Source: a bacterium (GTDB taxonomy: Bacteria; JAMCPX01). From it: 17,944 nucleotides of DNA. Both the position numbers and the translations under genes were made by a program. The notes under the pieces were generated by a model, which was not told where the DNA came from, searched no databases, and was given only the letters and a program-made list of their open reading frames with translations. Positions 7,032 through 14,618 of this stretch are shown here, in pieces. Every line of letters begins with the position of its first letter. The stretch's first letter is position 1. The DNA lies in assembly GCA_021787655.1 (NCBI GenBank), contig JAJYLM010000033.1, positions 1 to 17,944 of the forward strand, written 5' to 3'.

Positions 7032-8486
7032 TCACCATGTTATGTCCGCGCCGAACAGCACCTGCATGACGTACGGTATCGAATATCCCTGAAAGAAATT
7101 TCCGGGGCTGAAATAATCGAACTCGAAGGGAAGCGACACGTGCCTGACCGGCATGTAGGTAACGGTAACATCGGTTTCGAATCCATACAGCTTGCTGGTG
7201 ATCTCCGGATAGATCAGCACCGGGGTGAGCGTACATTCGAGGGCACGTACCGGATACACATCTATCATGGCTCCGTACGCAACATCTCCGAGACCGCGTC
7301 TGCCTGCCATGGTCAGAGAACCTGCAGAAAGGTTCTGATTGATGCCCCCGTTAAAGAACAGGGAGGATTCCGTATTGTAGGGAAAGATTGAGAGAAAGCT
7401 GTTCAGCGTGTTCTGGGTCAGAATCGCCTGTGCCGGGGTTTTATCACCTGAAGAAAGATTGAAAAACAGTCCGATCGCAGCCTTGTCCAGTATGTGGTAT
7501 TTCACGTTTGCATCGGCAAGATAGCCAAAGGTGGAAAAGTGCCGGTCCAGCGGCCGCGCATAATCGAAGCAGTTGACCCCGCTGATGCTGCCGTCACCTG
7601 TTTCAAGAATCCCGGTCAGGTTGATTTCAACCCTGCCGAAGTAGCGATCGCCGGTCATACCTGCCCAGCTGATGGAACTTGATGACGAATGTACCGGTCC
7701 GCCGGCGGCATACTGCTGCTGCAAACAGGCCATGATGCGCCGGGCGCGCACCTGCCCGTACTTGCTTATCAGATTGTCGTATTCCACCCGGTTGAAAAGA
7801 GCGGAGTAAATAAGGTTGTTCAGGATTGGTGCAAGCGTACTGTCCGTATCCTGAAAATTCGAATAAAAGGCCGTGATAGACTCGAACAAGGAAAAATTGT
7901 AGCTCACCTCGGCGTCATAGAGCACGCTTGTTCTTGACGGGTCATACAGTTTATACGGCTCGACCTTGACGGCCTTCAGGTCGAAGGTCAGGGGAATATC
8001 GAACGCATCGAGCAGGTCATACCCTGCCGTTACCGCGGGCTGGTAGTTATCGAACAGCAGCCGCGAGCCTGCGATGATCTGCTGTTCGCCGGCAGTGAGC
8101 GTGAATGCATCGTCCGGACTGACGGCGATATACGCCTGGCGGACAAAGGAGGTGTCATGAAAATAATCATGCACATTCTCCACCCCGTAGAGAGAGAGGC
8201 TGCCGGATGAAAATGTCCTGGGTGAAAGCTCACCGGTGTATAATTCAAGGTCAGCACTGAGCCAGTTCCCCTGCTTCAGCCTGAATCCTGGCATCAGGTA
8301 AACTGCCGCGAAACCTGCATCCGGATACGCTACACCGGGGTTGAGCAGCGTCAGGTTTTCGCCGGTCTGGTATCGCAGGCTTGCCAGTCCGGACGGAGCA
8401 ACCGACCATGCACGCGCACTCGCCGTGACAACCCCCAGCACTGCGCTGATAATCACTATCCTGATCGCCGTAAGCACGCCATCCAC
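7032..8486 (-). CDS. Outer-membrane beta-barrel (porin-like) protein
   Basis: I do not recognise a specific family. I favour the GTG at 8486, which has AAGGA 7 bases upstream. The longer GTG start at 8513 lacks a good site and would put charged residues before the signal. With this start there are 484 residues and a signal peptide of about 26 residues ending ARA before WSVAPS. The mature part has alternating hydrophobic/polar strands rich in Tyr, Phe, Ser and Asn separated by Gly/Asp/Asn turns. There is no transmembrane helix, and an aromatic C-terminus (ITW), all typical of an outer-membrane barrel. Repeated patterns such as FRLKQGNWLSADLELYTGE and YDAEVSYNFSLFES read as strands. It is the first gene upstream of the sigma operon on the same strand, so it may be co-transcribed. 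Substrate unknown. Confidence 0.8.
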   Translation of the reverse strand: MDGVLTAIRIVIISAVLGVVTASARAWSVAPSGLASLRYQTGENLTLLNPGVAYPDAGFAAVYLMPGFRLKQGNWLSADLELYTGELSPRTFSSGSLSLYGVENVHDYFHDTSFVRQAYIAVSPDDAFTLTAGEQQIIAGSRLLFDNYQPAVTAGYDLLDAFDIPLTFDLKAVKVEPYKLYDPSRTSVLYDAEVSYNFSLFESITAFYSNFQDTDSTLAPILNNLIYSALFNRVEYDNLISKYGQVRARRIMACLQQQYAAGGPVHSSSSSISWAGMTGDRYFGRVEINLTGILETGDGSISGVNCFDYARPLDRHFSTFGYLADANVKYHILDKAAIGLFFNLSSGDKTPAQAILTQNTLNSFLSIFPYNTESSLFFNGGINQNLSAGSLTMAGRRGLGDVAYGAMIDVYPVRALECTLTPVLIYPEITSKLYGFETDVTVTYMPVRHVSLPFEFDYFSPGNFFQGYSIPYVMQVLFGADITW

Positions 8487-8519
8487 CCTATCGTCCTTGA
8501 GAGCTCCCCGCACGTGCAG

Positions 8520-8536
8520 GGTATGCTTCTCATACC
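8520..8536. promoter_or_regulatory. Inverted repeat in the beta-barrel gene leader
   Basis: GGTATG (8520-8525) and CATACC (8531-8536) are perfect 6-base arms around 5 bases, located 34 bases upstream of the favoured GTG. A perfect 10-base palindrome, GTTCCGGAAC (8545-8554), lies just beyond and offers a GGAAC box on both strands. No good -10 follows it in the barrel direction. It could be an operator or an mRNA hairpin; function unknown. Confidence 0.3.
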
Positions 8537-8597
8537 ACGTTTCAGTTCCGGAACAAAGACAAGCCTGCGGAGAGGCCTGTGTCCGGGAACGGGGAAC

Positions 8598-8625
8598 GGA
8601 ACTTTTTTCAGTGCCGTTTGTTTCA
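8598..8625 (+). promoter_or_regulatory. ECF-type promoter before the lipoprotein gene
   Basis: GGAACTT (8598-8604), a 15-base spacer and GTTTCA (8620-8625) reproduce the arrangement seen before the sigma gene, differing at one base of the -10. A start near 8632 would leave room for the AGGAGG ribosome site (8635-8640) and the ATG at 8649. Two further GGGAACG units abut the -35 (8585-8597), giving three closely spaced GAAC boxes. Confidence 0.55.
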
Positions 8626-8648
8626 TATGGTAAAAGGAGGTAAGGATC

Positions 8649-9548
8649 ATGTTGAAAAAAATACTTATCGGAGCAGCGGTTGTGGGACTGGCTGTCGTTC
8701 AGCTGGCAGGATGCGGCAAACAGGCGAGCGGGCTGGACACGACGTCGGTCAATCAGAGCACAGAGGGTTCGGTCAGTTCGGCAGCAGGTGATTCCATAGC
8801 CATATCGTCAGCTGTCAACAGTCCTGCGGGTGTCGGGAGCCTTGGATTGGCAGTGCTGGGCAGCACTCCTTCATGTCCGCAGGTAACAAAAGCACTCATT
8901 GCATCCAACCCGGCAACCTATGCCGTGTCCGTCAATTTTGGAAACGGATGTATACCACCGGCCGGCAGTTTTGCTGCCGTAACAACGTCGGGTAACGTCA
9001 CGATGACCGTCACCTTGATTACGAATACGACAACAGGAAAGGTCACGCAGGAGACTATCGATGCAAACGTGGCAATCGTCAGGACGAGGTGGGACGGTGC
9101 CTCTCTGCTGATCAGCGGAACGACTGACATTACGAAGAACCTCACGTGGTCCGGAGGTTCCCTGTCGGACGTCACGAGTGCCGTTACAGTCAATGAGGAA
9201 CGGATTGCGTCAACCGCAGTCGGCAGGGTTGTGATGCATCACGTCATAGACCTCGGATTCACGTACGATGATTCGATCACGGGCGGTGTCGTAACGCAGC
9301 GTGTCGTCAACGGCAGCGGCACAGTCGATCACCGGCTTGCCCAGGTTACTGCCGCGGTCACGATATCGGGTCTCACGATGGTCCAGGGATGCTGTCATCC
9401 GGTGGACGGCTCCATCGGAATTGTCCTGACACGGGACAGCAACGGCAGCTTGATAGGTTCTTATAGTCTCGTCTATGCAGGCAACGGCCAGTGCAGCGAT
9501 ACTGCAATGCTCGACGGGCACCAGATAACGCTGGATCCCTGCGACTGA
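8649..9548 (+). CDS. Envelope lipoprotein of unknown function
   Basis: The 299-residue protein starts with a lipoprotein signal peptide; the lipobox LAGC places the lipidated Cys at 22. A Ser/Thr/Gln-rich linker (about 25-65) precedes a body dominated by short Thr/Val/Ser-rich stretches (for example VTMTVTLITNTTTGKVT), suggesting a beta-rich fold. Besides Cys22 there are paired-looking cysteines: SCPQ and NGC near 77-100, then GCCHP, GQCSD and DPCD near the C-terminus. These would be able to form disulfides in an oxidising compartment. A strong AGGAGG lies 8 bases before the ATG. The gene diverges from the beta-barrel/sigma array and carries its own ECF-type promoter, so it is a likely target of that sigma factor (inference). 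I do not recognise a family. Confidence 0.85.
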   Translation: MLKKILIGAAVVGLAVVQLAGCGKQASGLDTTSVNQSTEGSVSSAAGDSIAISSAVNSPAGVGSLGLAVLGSTPSCPQVTKALIASNPATYAVSVNFGNGCIPPAGSFAAVTTSGNVTMTVTLITNTTTGKVTQETIDANVAIVRTRWDGASLLISGTTDITKNLTWSGGSLSDVTSAVTVNEERIASTAVGRVVMHHVIDLGFTYDDSITGGVVTQRVVNGSGTVDHRLAQVTAAVTISGLTMVQGCCHPVDGSIGIVLTRDSNGSLIGSYSLVYAGNGQCSDTAMLDGHQITLDPCD

Positions 9549-9563
9549 CAAAGAGCTGTATCT

Positions 9564-9593
9564 TCCAGGGATGGCCGGAGTGCCGTCCCTGGA
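9564..9593 (+). terminator. Hairpin after the lipoprotein gene
   Basis: TCCAGGGATGGC (9564-9575) pairs over 12 positions, including one G-T wobble, with GCCGTCCCTGGA (9582-9593) around a 6-base loop. It lies 16 bases after the stop codon. There is no clear T-run after it, so it is a terminator-like or RNA-stabilising stem rather than a textbook intrinsic terminator. Confidence 0.5.
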
Positions 9594-9611
9594 TCATTCC
9601 CGGGAACGCCG

Positions 9612-9639
9612 GCAGGGGCATCGTGCACGATGCCCCTGC
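9612..9639. terminator. Perfect 28-base palindrome between convergent genes
   Basis: Arms of 14 bases (9612-9625 and 9626-9639, first arm GCAGGGGCATCGTG) are exact reverse complements with no spacer. The site is 8 bases from the end of the nucleotidyltransferase gene and 64 bases from the end of the lipoprotein gene. Position and symmetry fit a two-way transcription stop, although neither side has a strong T-run. Confidence 0.5.
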
Positions 9640-9646
9640 ATCGGTA

Positions 9647-11017
9647 TCAGGGCTTCCCTGATGCTGACGGCGGGTAGGTCTTCAGGATGAAATCCCGGGC
9701 AGCCTGGCTGGTCGGTTCAAGGGTCCCTTCGAGGATGGCGTCGACAATGGCATTCTTTATCTCTCCTATCTTCGGGCCGGGCGGTAGACCGAGAAGCTCT
9801 TGTATCTCGGTGCCGTTGAGCGGGGACTCGAGCCTGCTTATCTGTTCTACCTGCTGCCGGTTGATTCTGCCGGTGAGTTCATCGACCATGCTCAGCGGCT
9901 TGAGCGGGTCGGCAAGAGAACCGGCATCGGCCCTGTACAGGGCAAGCAGCTGTTCGAGAATTTCGTAATTGTTTTTTATAAATTTTCTGATCGTCGCGTC
10001 CTTCCACTCTGGCGTATAGTTGATCATGTGCCGCAGGATCAGGCTGTGCACCCTGTCGTGAACCTGGTTCGGCAGCCTGAGCCTGGTCGAAAACGATCGG
10101 AACAAGTCCGCGCTTTTATCCTGGTGGCCGTAGTACGTCACCTTGCCCCCGGTTTCCTGCAGAGAAGAGGGCTTGCCGGTATCGTGGAACAATGCTGCGA
10201 GGCGTGTCTCGAGACGCGGGTGTGTCCGGTCCATCACTTCAAGGCTGTGTGTAAACAGTTCGTCTTTGTGGTACGGAGACCGCTGATCGAATCCGATCAT
10301 GGGCAGGATCTCGGGCAGTACAACCTTGATCAACCCGAGCTCCTGCATGAGGCGTAGCCCCTTCGAAGGCGTGTCCGACATCAGGACCATGAACAGCTCG
10401 TCGCGGACGCGTTCGACGGCGACCTCCCGGAGGAGGTGCGCACTGCGTTTCGCAGCATCCCTGAATGCCGGGTCCAACTGCATGCCAAGGGTACAGGAGA
10501 ACCGGACACCCCGCATGATCCTCAAGGGGTCGTCCACGATGGTCTGTTCTGGGGATACAGGTGTCTGCAGCAGCCGTTGTCCGAGTGCATCGAGGGCGCT
10601 GCCGAGCAGGTCGGAGATCTCGTAGTGCAGAGCGGATATCCGTCTCATGGTGAGCGTGTTGACGGTAAAGTCGCGCTTCAGAAGGTCTGCGTGGACCGTG
10701 CCGCCTCTGAGCGGAACGAATTCCATGTCGAGCGGATGTGCACCCTGCAACCCGGTTCTGTACGTACCGAATTTGTCGAACAGCACCGGGTAAAAATAGC
10801 CGTGTGCGGTGTGCAGTTCCAGGGGGATTGTACGCGCATCTCCTTTGATGACGAGGATATCGATATCCTTTGGTTTCCGGTGGAGCAGGATCTCACGCGG
10901 TGCGCCGCCAACGATGGTGAATTCAATGCCGTGCTGTGCAGCTATCCGTCCGACCAGTTCGATCGCTGCATCGATGGCCGGTTCGTCGAGACTGATCTGC
11001 AGCTTTTGATCATTCAT
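9647..11017 (-). CDS. CCA-adding / poly(A) polymerase-type nucleotidyltransferase with HD domain
   Basis: Class II nucleotidyltransferase: adds or repairs the 3' CCA of tRNA, or makes poly(A) tails; these subtypes cannot be separated by eye. Using the ATG at 11017 (456 residues), the GG-x-x-R motif is GGAPRE at 37-42 and the metal-binding DxD is D51-D53 within RKPKDIDILV. KRDFTVNTL (114-122) and DPLRIMRGVRF (163-173) match the conserved RRDFTINAL and DPLRxLRAxRF motifs. An HD phosphohydrolase domain follows (H257, HD 278-279 in LFHDTGKP, GHQD 297-300), as in several bacterial CCA enzymes. A TTG start at 11047 is possible but less likely. The start overlaps the stop of the exoribonuclease gene by 8 bases, so the two are co-transcribed and probably translationally coupled. 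Confidence 0.92.
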   Translation of the reverse strand: MNDQKLQISLDEPAIDAAIELVGRIAAQHGIEFTIVGGAPREILLHRKPKDIDILVIKGDARTIPLELHTAHGYFYPVLFDKFGTYRTGLQGAHPLDMEFVPLRGGTVHADLLKRDFTVNTLTMRRISALHYEISDLLGSALDALGQRLLQTPVSPEQTIVDDPLRIMRGVRFSCTLGMQLDPAFRDAAKRSAHLLREVAVERVRDELFMVLMSDTPSKGLRLMQELGLIKVVLPEILPMIGFDQRSPYHKDELFTHSLEVMDRTHPRLETRLAALFHDTGKPSSLQETGGKVTYYGHQDKSADLFRSFSTRLRLPNQVHDRVHSLILRHMINYTPEWKDATIRKFIKNNYEILEQLLALYRADAGSLADPLKPLSMVDELTGRINRQQVEQISRLESPLNGTEIQELLGLPPGPKIGEIKNAIVDAILEGTLEPTSQAARDFILKTYPPSASGKP

Positions 11018-12005
11018 TATCCTTTTTTTCTTCCCTGTCCTTGTCAAGCATCTGCAGGTGATGCTTCTTGTAGAAATACCGGTCGTACGACGCGTGATAG
11101 CTGGTCCAGTCGCTCTCGACAGCGGACTCTTTCTTGATGAGTGACTTGATGCCCGCGATCTTGGAGTCCATGTCCTCGATGTAGTGCAGGATGATCGCCT
11201 CGAGCGTTTTTGGCCGTTTGGGTGATCCGTATTCCAGTTCGCCGTGGTGGCTGAGGATGCTGTGCTTGAGGAGCAGGGCGAGCTCCCGGGGAAAGTTGTT
11301 GATCTGTGCGGTCAGTTCGTCGAGTATCTCGGCGCCGATGACGATGTGCCCTATCAGCCTGCCTTCGTCCGTGTATTCCGTTGTCAGTTCGCCCCCGAGT
11401 TCGCGGATCTTGCCGATATCGTGGAACATCGCCGAGACGAGCAGGAGCGACCGGTCGACGCCGTCGTACACGCTCATGATCATGTCGGACAGCCTGACCA
11501 CGTTCAGCGTATGCTCGAGCAGCCCGCCCGCGTACGCATGGTGGATGGACTTTGCTGCGCTCGATATCTTGAACTGGTTGACCATCTGTTCATTCTTAAA
11601 GAACAGGTCGGTGAGGCTTTTGAGGTGCGGATTGTCGATGGTCGATATCAGCATCTTCAGTTCATACAGCATGTCGTCCACAGGCCGCGACGACATGAGC
11701 ATGTAGTCGGCAAGGTCCACGGACGTGCGGTCTATCCAGCGGATCTCGTCGATGGATACCTGGAGTTTGCCCTTGTAATTGTTGATCCTTCCGCGCACCT
11801 GGACGATGTTGTTGGTGACGATCATGGCATCGATGTCTTTTGCGTTGTCCCAGACCCGGGCGTCCATGTCGCCGGATTTGTCTCCGATAATAAGCGTGAG
11901 GTAATCCTTGCCGGTTTTCCCGGTACCGAATGTCTTGCCTTTTATCAGAAACGTGCTGTCGACGATCATGCCTTCTTTCAGTTCACTGATCATGGTTTTC
12001 TTCAT
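11010..12005 (-). CDS. YhaM-type 3'-5' exoribonuclease (OB fold plus HD domain)
   Basis: The 331-residue protein has the YhaM layout: an OB-fold nucleic-acid-binding domain (about 14-92; KDYLTLIIGDKSG, VQVRGRINNYKGKLQ) and an HD metal-dependent domain. HD-domain residues include H156 and H165 (HHAYAGGLLEHTLNV), HD 195-196 in MFHDIGKI, H220 and HSILSHHG (248-255). In Bacillus subtilis YhaM trims RNA 3' ends. The length is close to the 314 residues of that protein. AAGGA lies 10 bases before the ATG. It starts 7 bases after the ABC permease gene and overlaps the nucleotidyltransferase gene downstream, making a small RNA 3'-end-processing pair inside an operon. I am confident of the family; the exact substrate is inferred. 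Confidence 0.9.
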   Translation of the reverse strand: MKKTMISELKEGMIVDSTFLIKGKTFGTGKTGKDYLTLIIGDKSGDMDARVWDNAKDIDAMIVTNNIVQVRGRINNYKGKLQVSIDEIRWIDRTSVDLADYMLMSSRPVDDMLYELKMLISTIDNPHLKSLTDLFFKNEQMVNQFKISSAAKSIHHAYAGGLLEHTLNVVRLSDMIMSVYDGVDRSLLLVSAMFHDIGKIRELGGELTTEYTDEGRLIGHIVIGAEILDELTAQINNFPRELALLLKHSILSHHGELEYGSPKRPKTLEAIILHYIEDMDSKIAGIKSLIKKESAVESDWTSYHASYDRYFYKKHHLQMLDKDREEKKDNE

Positions 12006-12012
12006 ACTACAA

Positions 12013-13698
12013 TCATCCTTCCGTTGTTTTTATGGCCTTCAAAGCCCGGGCTTTTATAAAGAGTGCGGGATATACGATAGTAGATATTGACAACAAATAC
12101 AACAAGGAAATCCACACGACAGTGTAAAAATTCAATCCGGTGGGAAACGCCAGATCTTTCATCACGCGGTACGTCGGGATCGCTTCGATGAACAGGACGG
12201 CCATCGTCACACCGAGGCTGGCGATCATGAACACAAAGCCGCCGAACCCCATTGCTATGTCGGCGATATTCTCGTAGTGGTATTTCGGATAGATGGCGCC
12301 GAGCCCCACGCCCATGTTGGTAATGGCAACCGTCAGGAGCAGCATGGTGATCAGGGAAAGGTACATGATAAATTGTACGACGCCGAGGACATGGTTGGTG
12401 AAGAATACGAGGGCCGCTGCAACCACGAGCAGGGGGACAAGATTGTAGAGGATCTTCGCCCGGATGAGTTCGGAAATGTCGTTCGGAGAGACTTTGATGA
12501 GCCACAGCGCCCTGCCTTCGAGGCTGACCGAGGGGAATGCGAACCTCGCGGATATCGAAGTGATGACAAAGGCCGCAAGTCCGAGGTTGAAGAATGCAAC
12601 GATGTTCTTCAGGTACATGGTCGGAAACGGGATGGCCTTGAGCGGGATCGCGGTAAAATTGTACACGTACACGAGGATCAGCGCTCCCAGCAGAAGCAGC
12701 TGTGTCCATTGGGACGCGTCCCTGAAGAAGCTCAGAACGTCCTTCCTGATAATGGCCCTGATGAAGAGCGAGCCCCGGCCCGTGACCCTCTCCAGGGCGC
12801 GGTAAGCAAGTCCCTTCTTCGCGAGATGAGCGTTCTTGGACTCCTGGGCCTTGCTCAGCCCGCTCCGGTAAAAAAGGTACGTGGCAACAACACCGGCTGC
12901 GGTCATGCCGAGGGCTGTTCCGACGAGCGGGAGGAGCATGCGGACCATGCCCGCATATTCACGGGACAGGGAAAACAGCGCCGCAGAGCTGAACCAGGTG
13001 CTCGGCAGGAGCATGGACTGGGAAGACCTGAGCGTCGACATGTATCCCATCACGGTTTCAAATTTCTGGGGGTTCAGGAACCGCTCGGGCCTGATGATCC
13101 TGAACCCGATATAGATGACGATGAAAACGATGAGGGACAAAAAGAGCATGAGCTCCCGGAACCTCCGCGCAGGCAGGACATAGGTCGCGACCATGGTGAC
13201 GAGGATCCCCGTACACGAAGCTATGAATATGAACGCAACAAGTCCGGTAAATGTAATGGCATAGTACAGTGCACTGCCGCCGAGAACGGTGCCGTACGCG
13301 ATATAGACGGGCAGACCGAACAGGAGCACCATCCATGAGCTTTTTATGACCGTCTGAAGCAGCCTCCCGTAGAAGAATTCTTCGAACGTGATCGGCGTAC
13401 TCATGATGAGAGGAATATCGTCAGCGGTATAGAAGGTTGATATGGAGGTGATAATGTTGCTGAATATCAGCATTGCAAAGAAGATGAAGTTCGCCATGCC
13501 CAGCATCTTTTCGATCAGCATCTGGCCGATGAGCTCCGTTGTGGAGAAATAGACGAGCATCCGCCTGAAGAACAGGTATTCGAGCGTGAAAAAAACGGCC
13601 GCCATCAGCACGATTCCGATGAGCTTCATCCTGTGCTTCCTGCCCGCGGTCAGCGAGCGTTTCAGCGAAAGGAACGAAGGGGCAAGCAGGTTCATCAT
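12013..13698 (-). CDS. ABC exporter permease
   Basis: Integral membrane protein of 561 residues with about twelve hydrophobic segments in two halves: about 25-44, 68-88, 119-139, 145-172, 182-200 and 253-276, then 331-348, 366-384, 417-434, 441-465, 482-505 and 524-546. A cytoplasmic loop lies near 280-325. The DDIPLIMSTPIT segment (93-104) and SVSLEGRALWLIKVSP (391-406) are typical of the large ABC-2-like putative exporter family. The ATG at 13698 overlaps the ATPase stop by 4 bases (ATGA), so the two subunits are translationally coupled. The substrate is unknown. Confidence 0.88.
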   Translation of the reverse strand: MMNLLAPSFLSLKRSLTAGRKHRMKLIGIVLMAAVFFTLEYLFFRRMLVYFSTTELIGQMLIEKMLGMANFIFFAMLIFSNIITSISTFYTADDIPLIMSTPITFEEFFYGRLLQTVIKSSWMVLLFGLPVYIAYGTVLGGSALYYAITFTGLVAFIFIASCTGILVTMVATYVLPARRFRELMLFLSLIVFIVIYIGFRIIRPERFLNPQKFETVMGYMSTLRSSQSMLLPSTWFSSAALFSLSREYAGMVRMLLPLVGTALGMTAAGVVATYLFYRSGLSKAQESKNAHLAKKGLAYRALERVTGRGSLFIRAIIRKDVLSFFRDASQWTQLLLLGALILVYVYNFTAIPLKAIPFPTMYLKNIVAFFNLGLAAFVITSISARFAFPSVSLEGRALWLIKVSPNDISELIRAKILYNLVPLLVVAAALVFFTNHVLGVVQFIMYLSLITMLLLTVAITNMGVGLGAIYPKYHYENIADIAMGFGGFVFMIASLGVTMAVLFIEAIPTYRVMKDLAFPTGLNFYTVVWISLLYLLSISTIVYPALFIKARALKAIKTTEG

Positions 13699-14441
13699 AA
13701 TTCGAAGTCCTCGCTGATGTCTTCATGGGTGAGCTTGAGGAATACGCTCTCGAGATTTCCACCCTGTATGCCTGCCTGCTCCTTAAGTTGATCGGCCGTT
13801 CCCAATGCTATGACCTTGCCTTCGTTGATGATACCGATCCTGTCCGACAGCTGTTCGGCAATATACAGATCGTGGGTCGACATGAGGATGGTCTTGCCCC
13901 GTTTTTTCATGCCCCGGAATATCGCTTTGAGAAGCTTGATCCCCCGGGGATCAAGTCCGACCATGGGTTCGTCCACAATCAGGTGTTTCGGCTCGTGGAT
14001 CATGGCCGAGGCGAACACCAGGCGCTGCTTCATGCCGTGGGAATAGCCTTCTACCATCTCGTTGGCAAAATCCGTCAGGGAGAACAGCTCGAGGAGCTCC
14101 CGGGCGCGTTTTTCCACACTTCCGCCGTCGAGGTGATACATGTTTGCAACGAAGATGATGTACTCGAGCCCCGTGAGTTTTTCATAGATAAACGGACGGT
14201 CCGGTATGTACCCCATGAGACGTTTTGCTGCGATGGGCTCCCGGAGGATGCTGTGGTCGTCGATACGTACGTCTCCGGCTGTTGGGTTGAGGAGCCCGAC
14301 GATCATTTTCATGAGCGTTGTTTTTCCGGCCCCGTTGGGACCGAGCAGCGAGAATAATTCACCATCCTGGATAGTGAGGCCGACGTTATCAACTGCTTTC
14401 AGACTGGTATACACCTTGGTGACAGATTCTATTTGTATCAT
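13695..14441 (-). CDS. ABC transporter ATP-binding protein
   Basis: A 248-residue ATPase (start at the ATG at 14441) that powers the permease encoded next. Walker A is GPNGAGKTT (34-42), the ABC signature is YSHGMKQ (132-138; His replaces the usual second-position Gly-side residue of LSGGQ, common in ABC-2 exporters), Walker B is HLIVDEP (152-158) and the H-loop is STHD with H189. The D-loop GLDPRG is intact. The ATG has no Shine-Dalgarno sequence. An in-frame TTG at 14459 follows GGGGA but would add six atypical residues. A near-perfect palindrome covers the ATG, which may be why the ribosome site is unusual. First gene of the cluster ABC ATPase, permease, exoribonuclease, nucleotidyltransferase. 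Confidence 0.93.
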   Translation of the reverse strand: MIQIESVTKVYTSLKAVDNVGLTIQDGELFSLLGPNGAGKTTLMKMIVGLLNPTAGDVRIDDHSILREPIAAKRLMGYIPDRPFIYEKLTGLEYIIFVANMYHLDGGSVEKRARELLELFSLTDFANEMVEGYSHGMKQRLVFASAMIHEPKHLIVDEPMVGLDPRGIKLLKAIFRGMKKRGKTILMSTHDLYIAEQLSDRIGIINEGKVIALGTADQLKEQAGIQGGNLESVFLKLTHEDISEDFEL

Positions 14442-14451
14442 AATGATACAA
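14433..14451. promoter_or_regulatory. Perfect inverted repeat over the ABC ATPase start codon
   Basis: TTGTATCAT (14433-14441) and ATGATACAA (14443-14451) are 9-base arms separated by one base. The ATG start lies in one arm. The 19-base near-symmetry is what one expects of a dimeric repressor operator, placed where it would block transcription start or initiation. With only one spacer base an RNA hairpin is less favoured. Confidence 0.45.
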
Positions 14452-14581
14452 TAAACCAAGTATTCCCCAAAAAGGCAACAAGAGTAAACCCGGTTCGATC
14501 TTTCGCCCGGTCATTGTACCGAAGCGCAGACCGCTCTGCTGTCCGTACGTGGCATAGCCTCGTGGATCTGCACCAATGGAT

Positions 14582-14610
14582 TTGAAAAATTGATGTAAAT
14601 CGTATACAAT
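14582..14610 (+). promoter_or_regulatory. Sigma70 promoter for comEC
   Basis: TTGAAA (14582-14587), a 17-base spacer and TACAAT (14605-14610) each match the sigma70 consensus at 5 of 6 positions with ideal spacing. Transcription is predicted to start near 14617, two bases before the ATG at 14619. Confidence 0.6.
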
Positions 14611-14618
14611 GCCGAACT

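Noticed and set aside
7674..7680. A third GGAACTT box on the plus strand
   Set aside because: It is inside the beta-barrel gene, antisense, and the bases at the -10 position (GGTCCG) do not match.
8513..8513. Longer GTG start for the beta-barrel gene
   Set aside because: It lacks a ribosome site at suitable spacing, whereas the GTG at 8486 has AAGGA 7 bases upstream and gives a cleaner signal peptide.
8545..8554. GTTCCGGAAC as an ECF -35 for the beta-barrel gene on the minus strand
   Set aside because: No GTTTAA-like -10 follows at 15 bases (AGCATA instead), so I do not call an ECF promoter for the barrel gene; only the palindrome is recorded.
11244..12059. A 271-codon open frame on the plus strand
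   Set aside because: It is antisense to the YhaM-type gene, with no ribosome site or domain of its own.
12277..13338. A 353-codon open frame on the plus strand
   Set aside because: It is antisense to the ABC permease gene. Its highly charged, low-complexity translation is the mirror of hydrophobic membrane codons.
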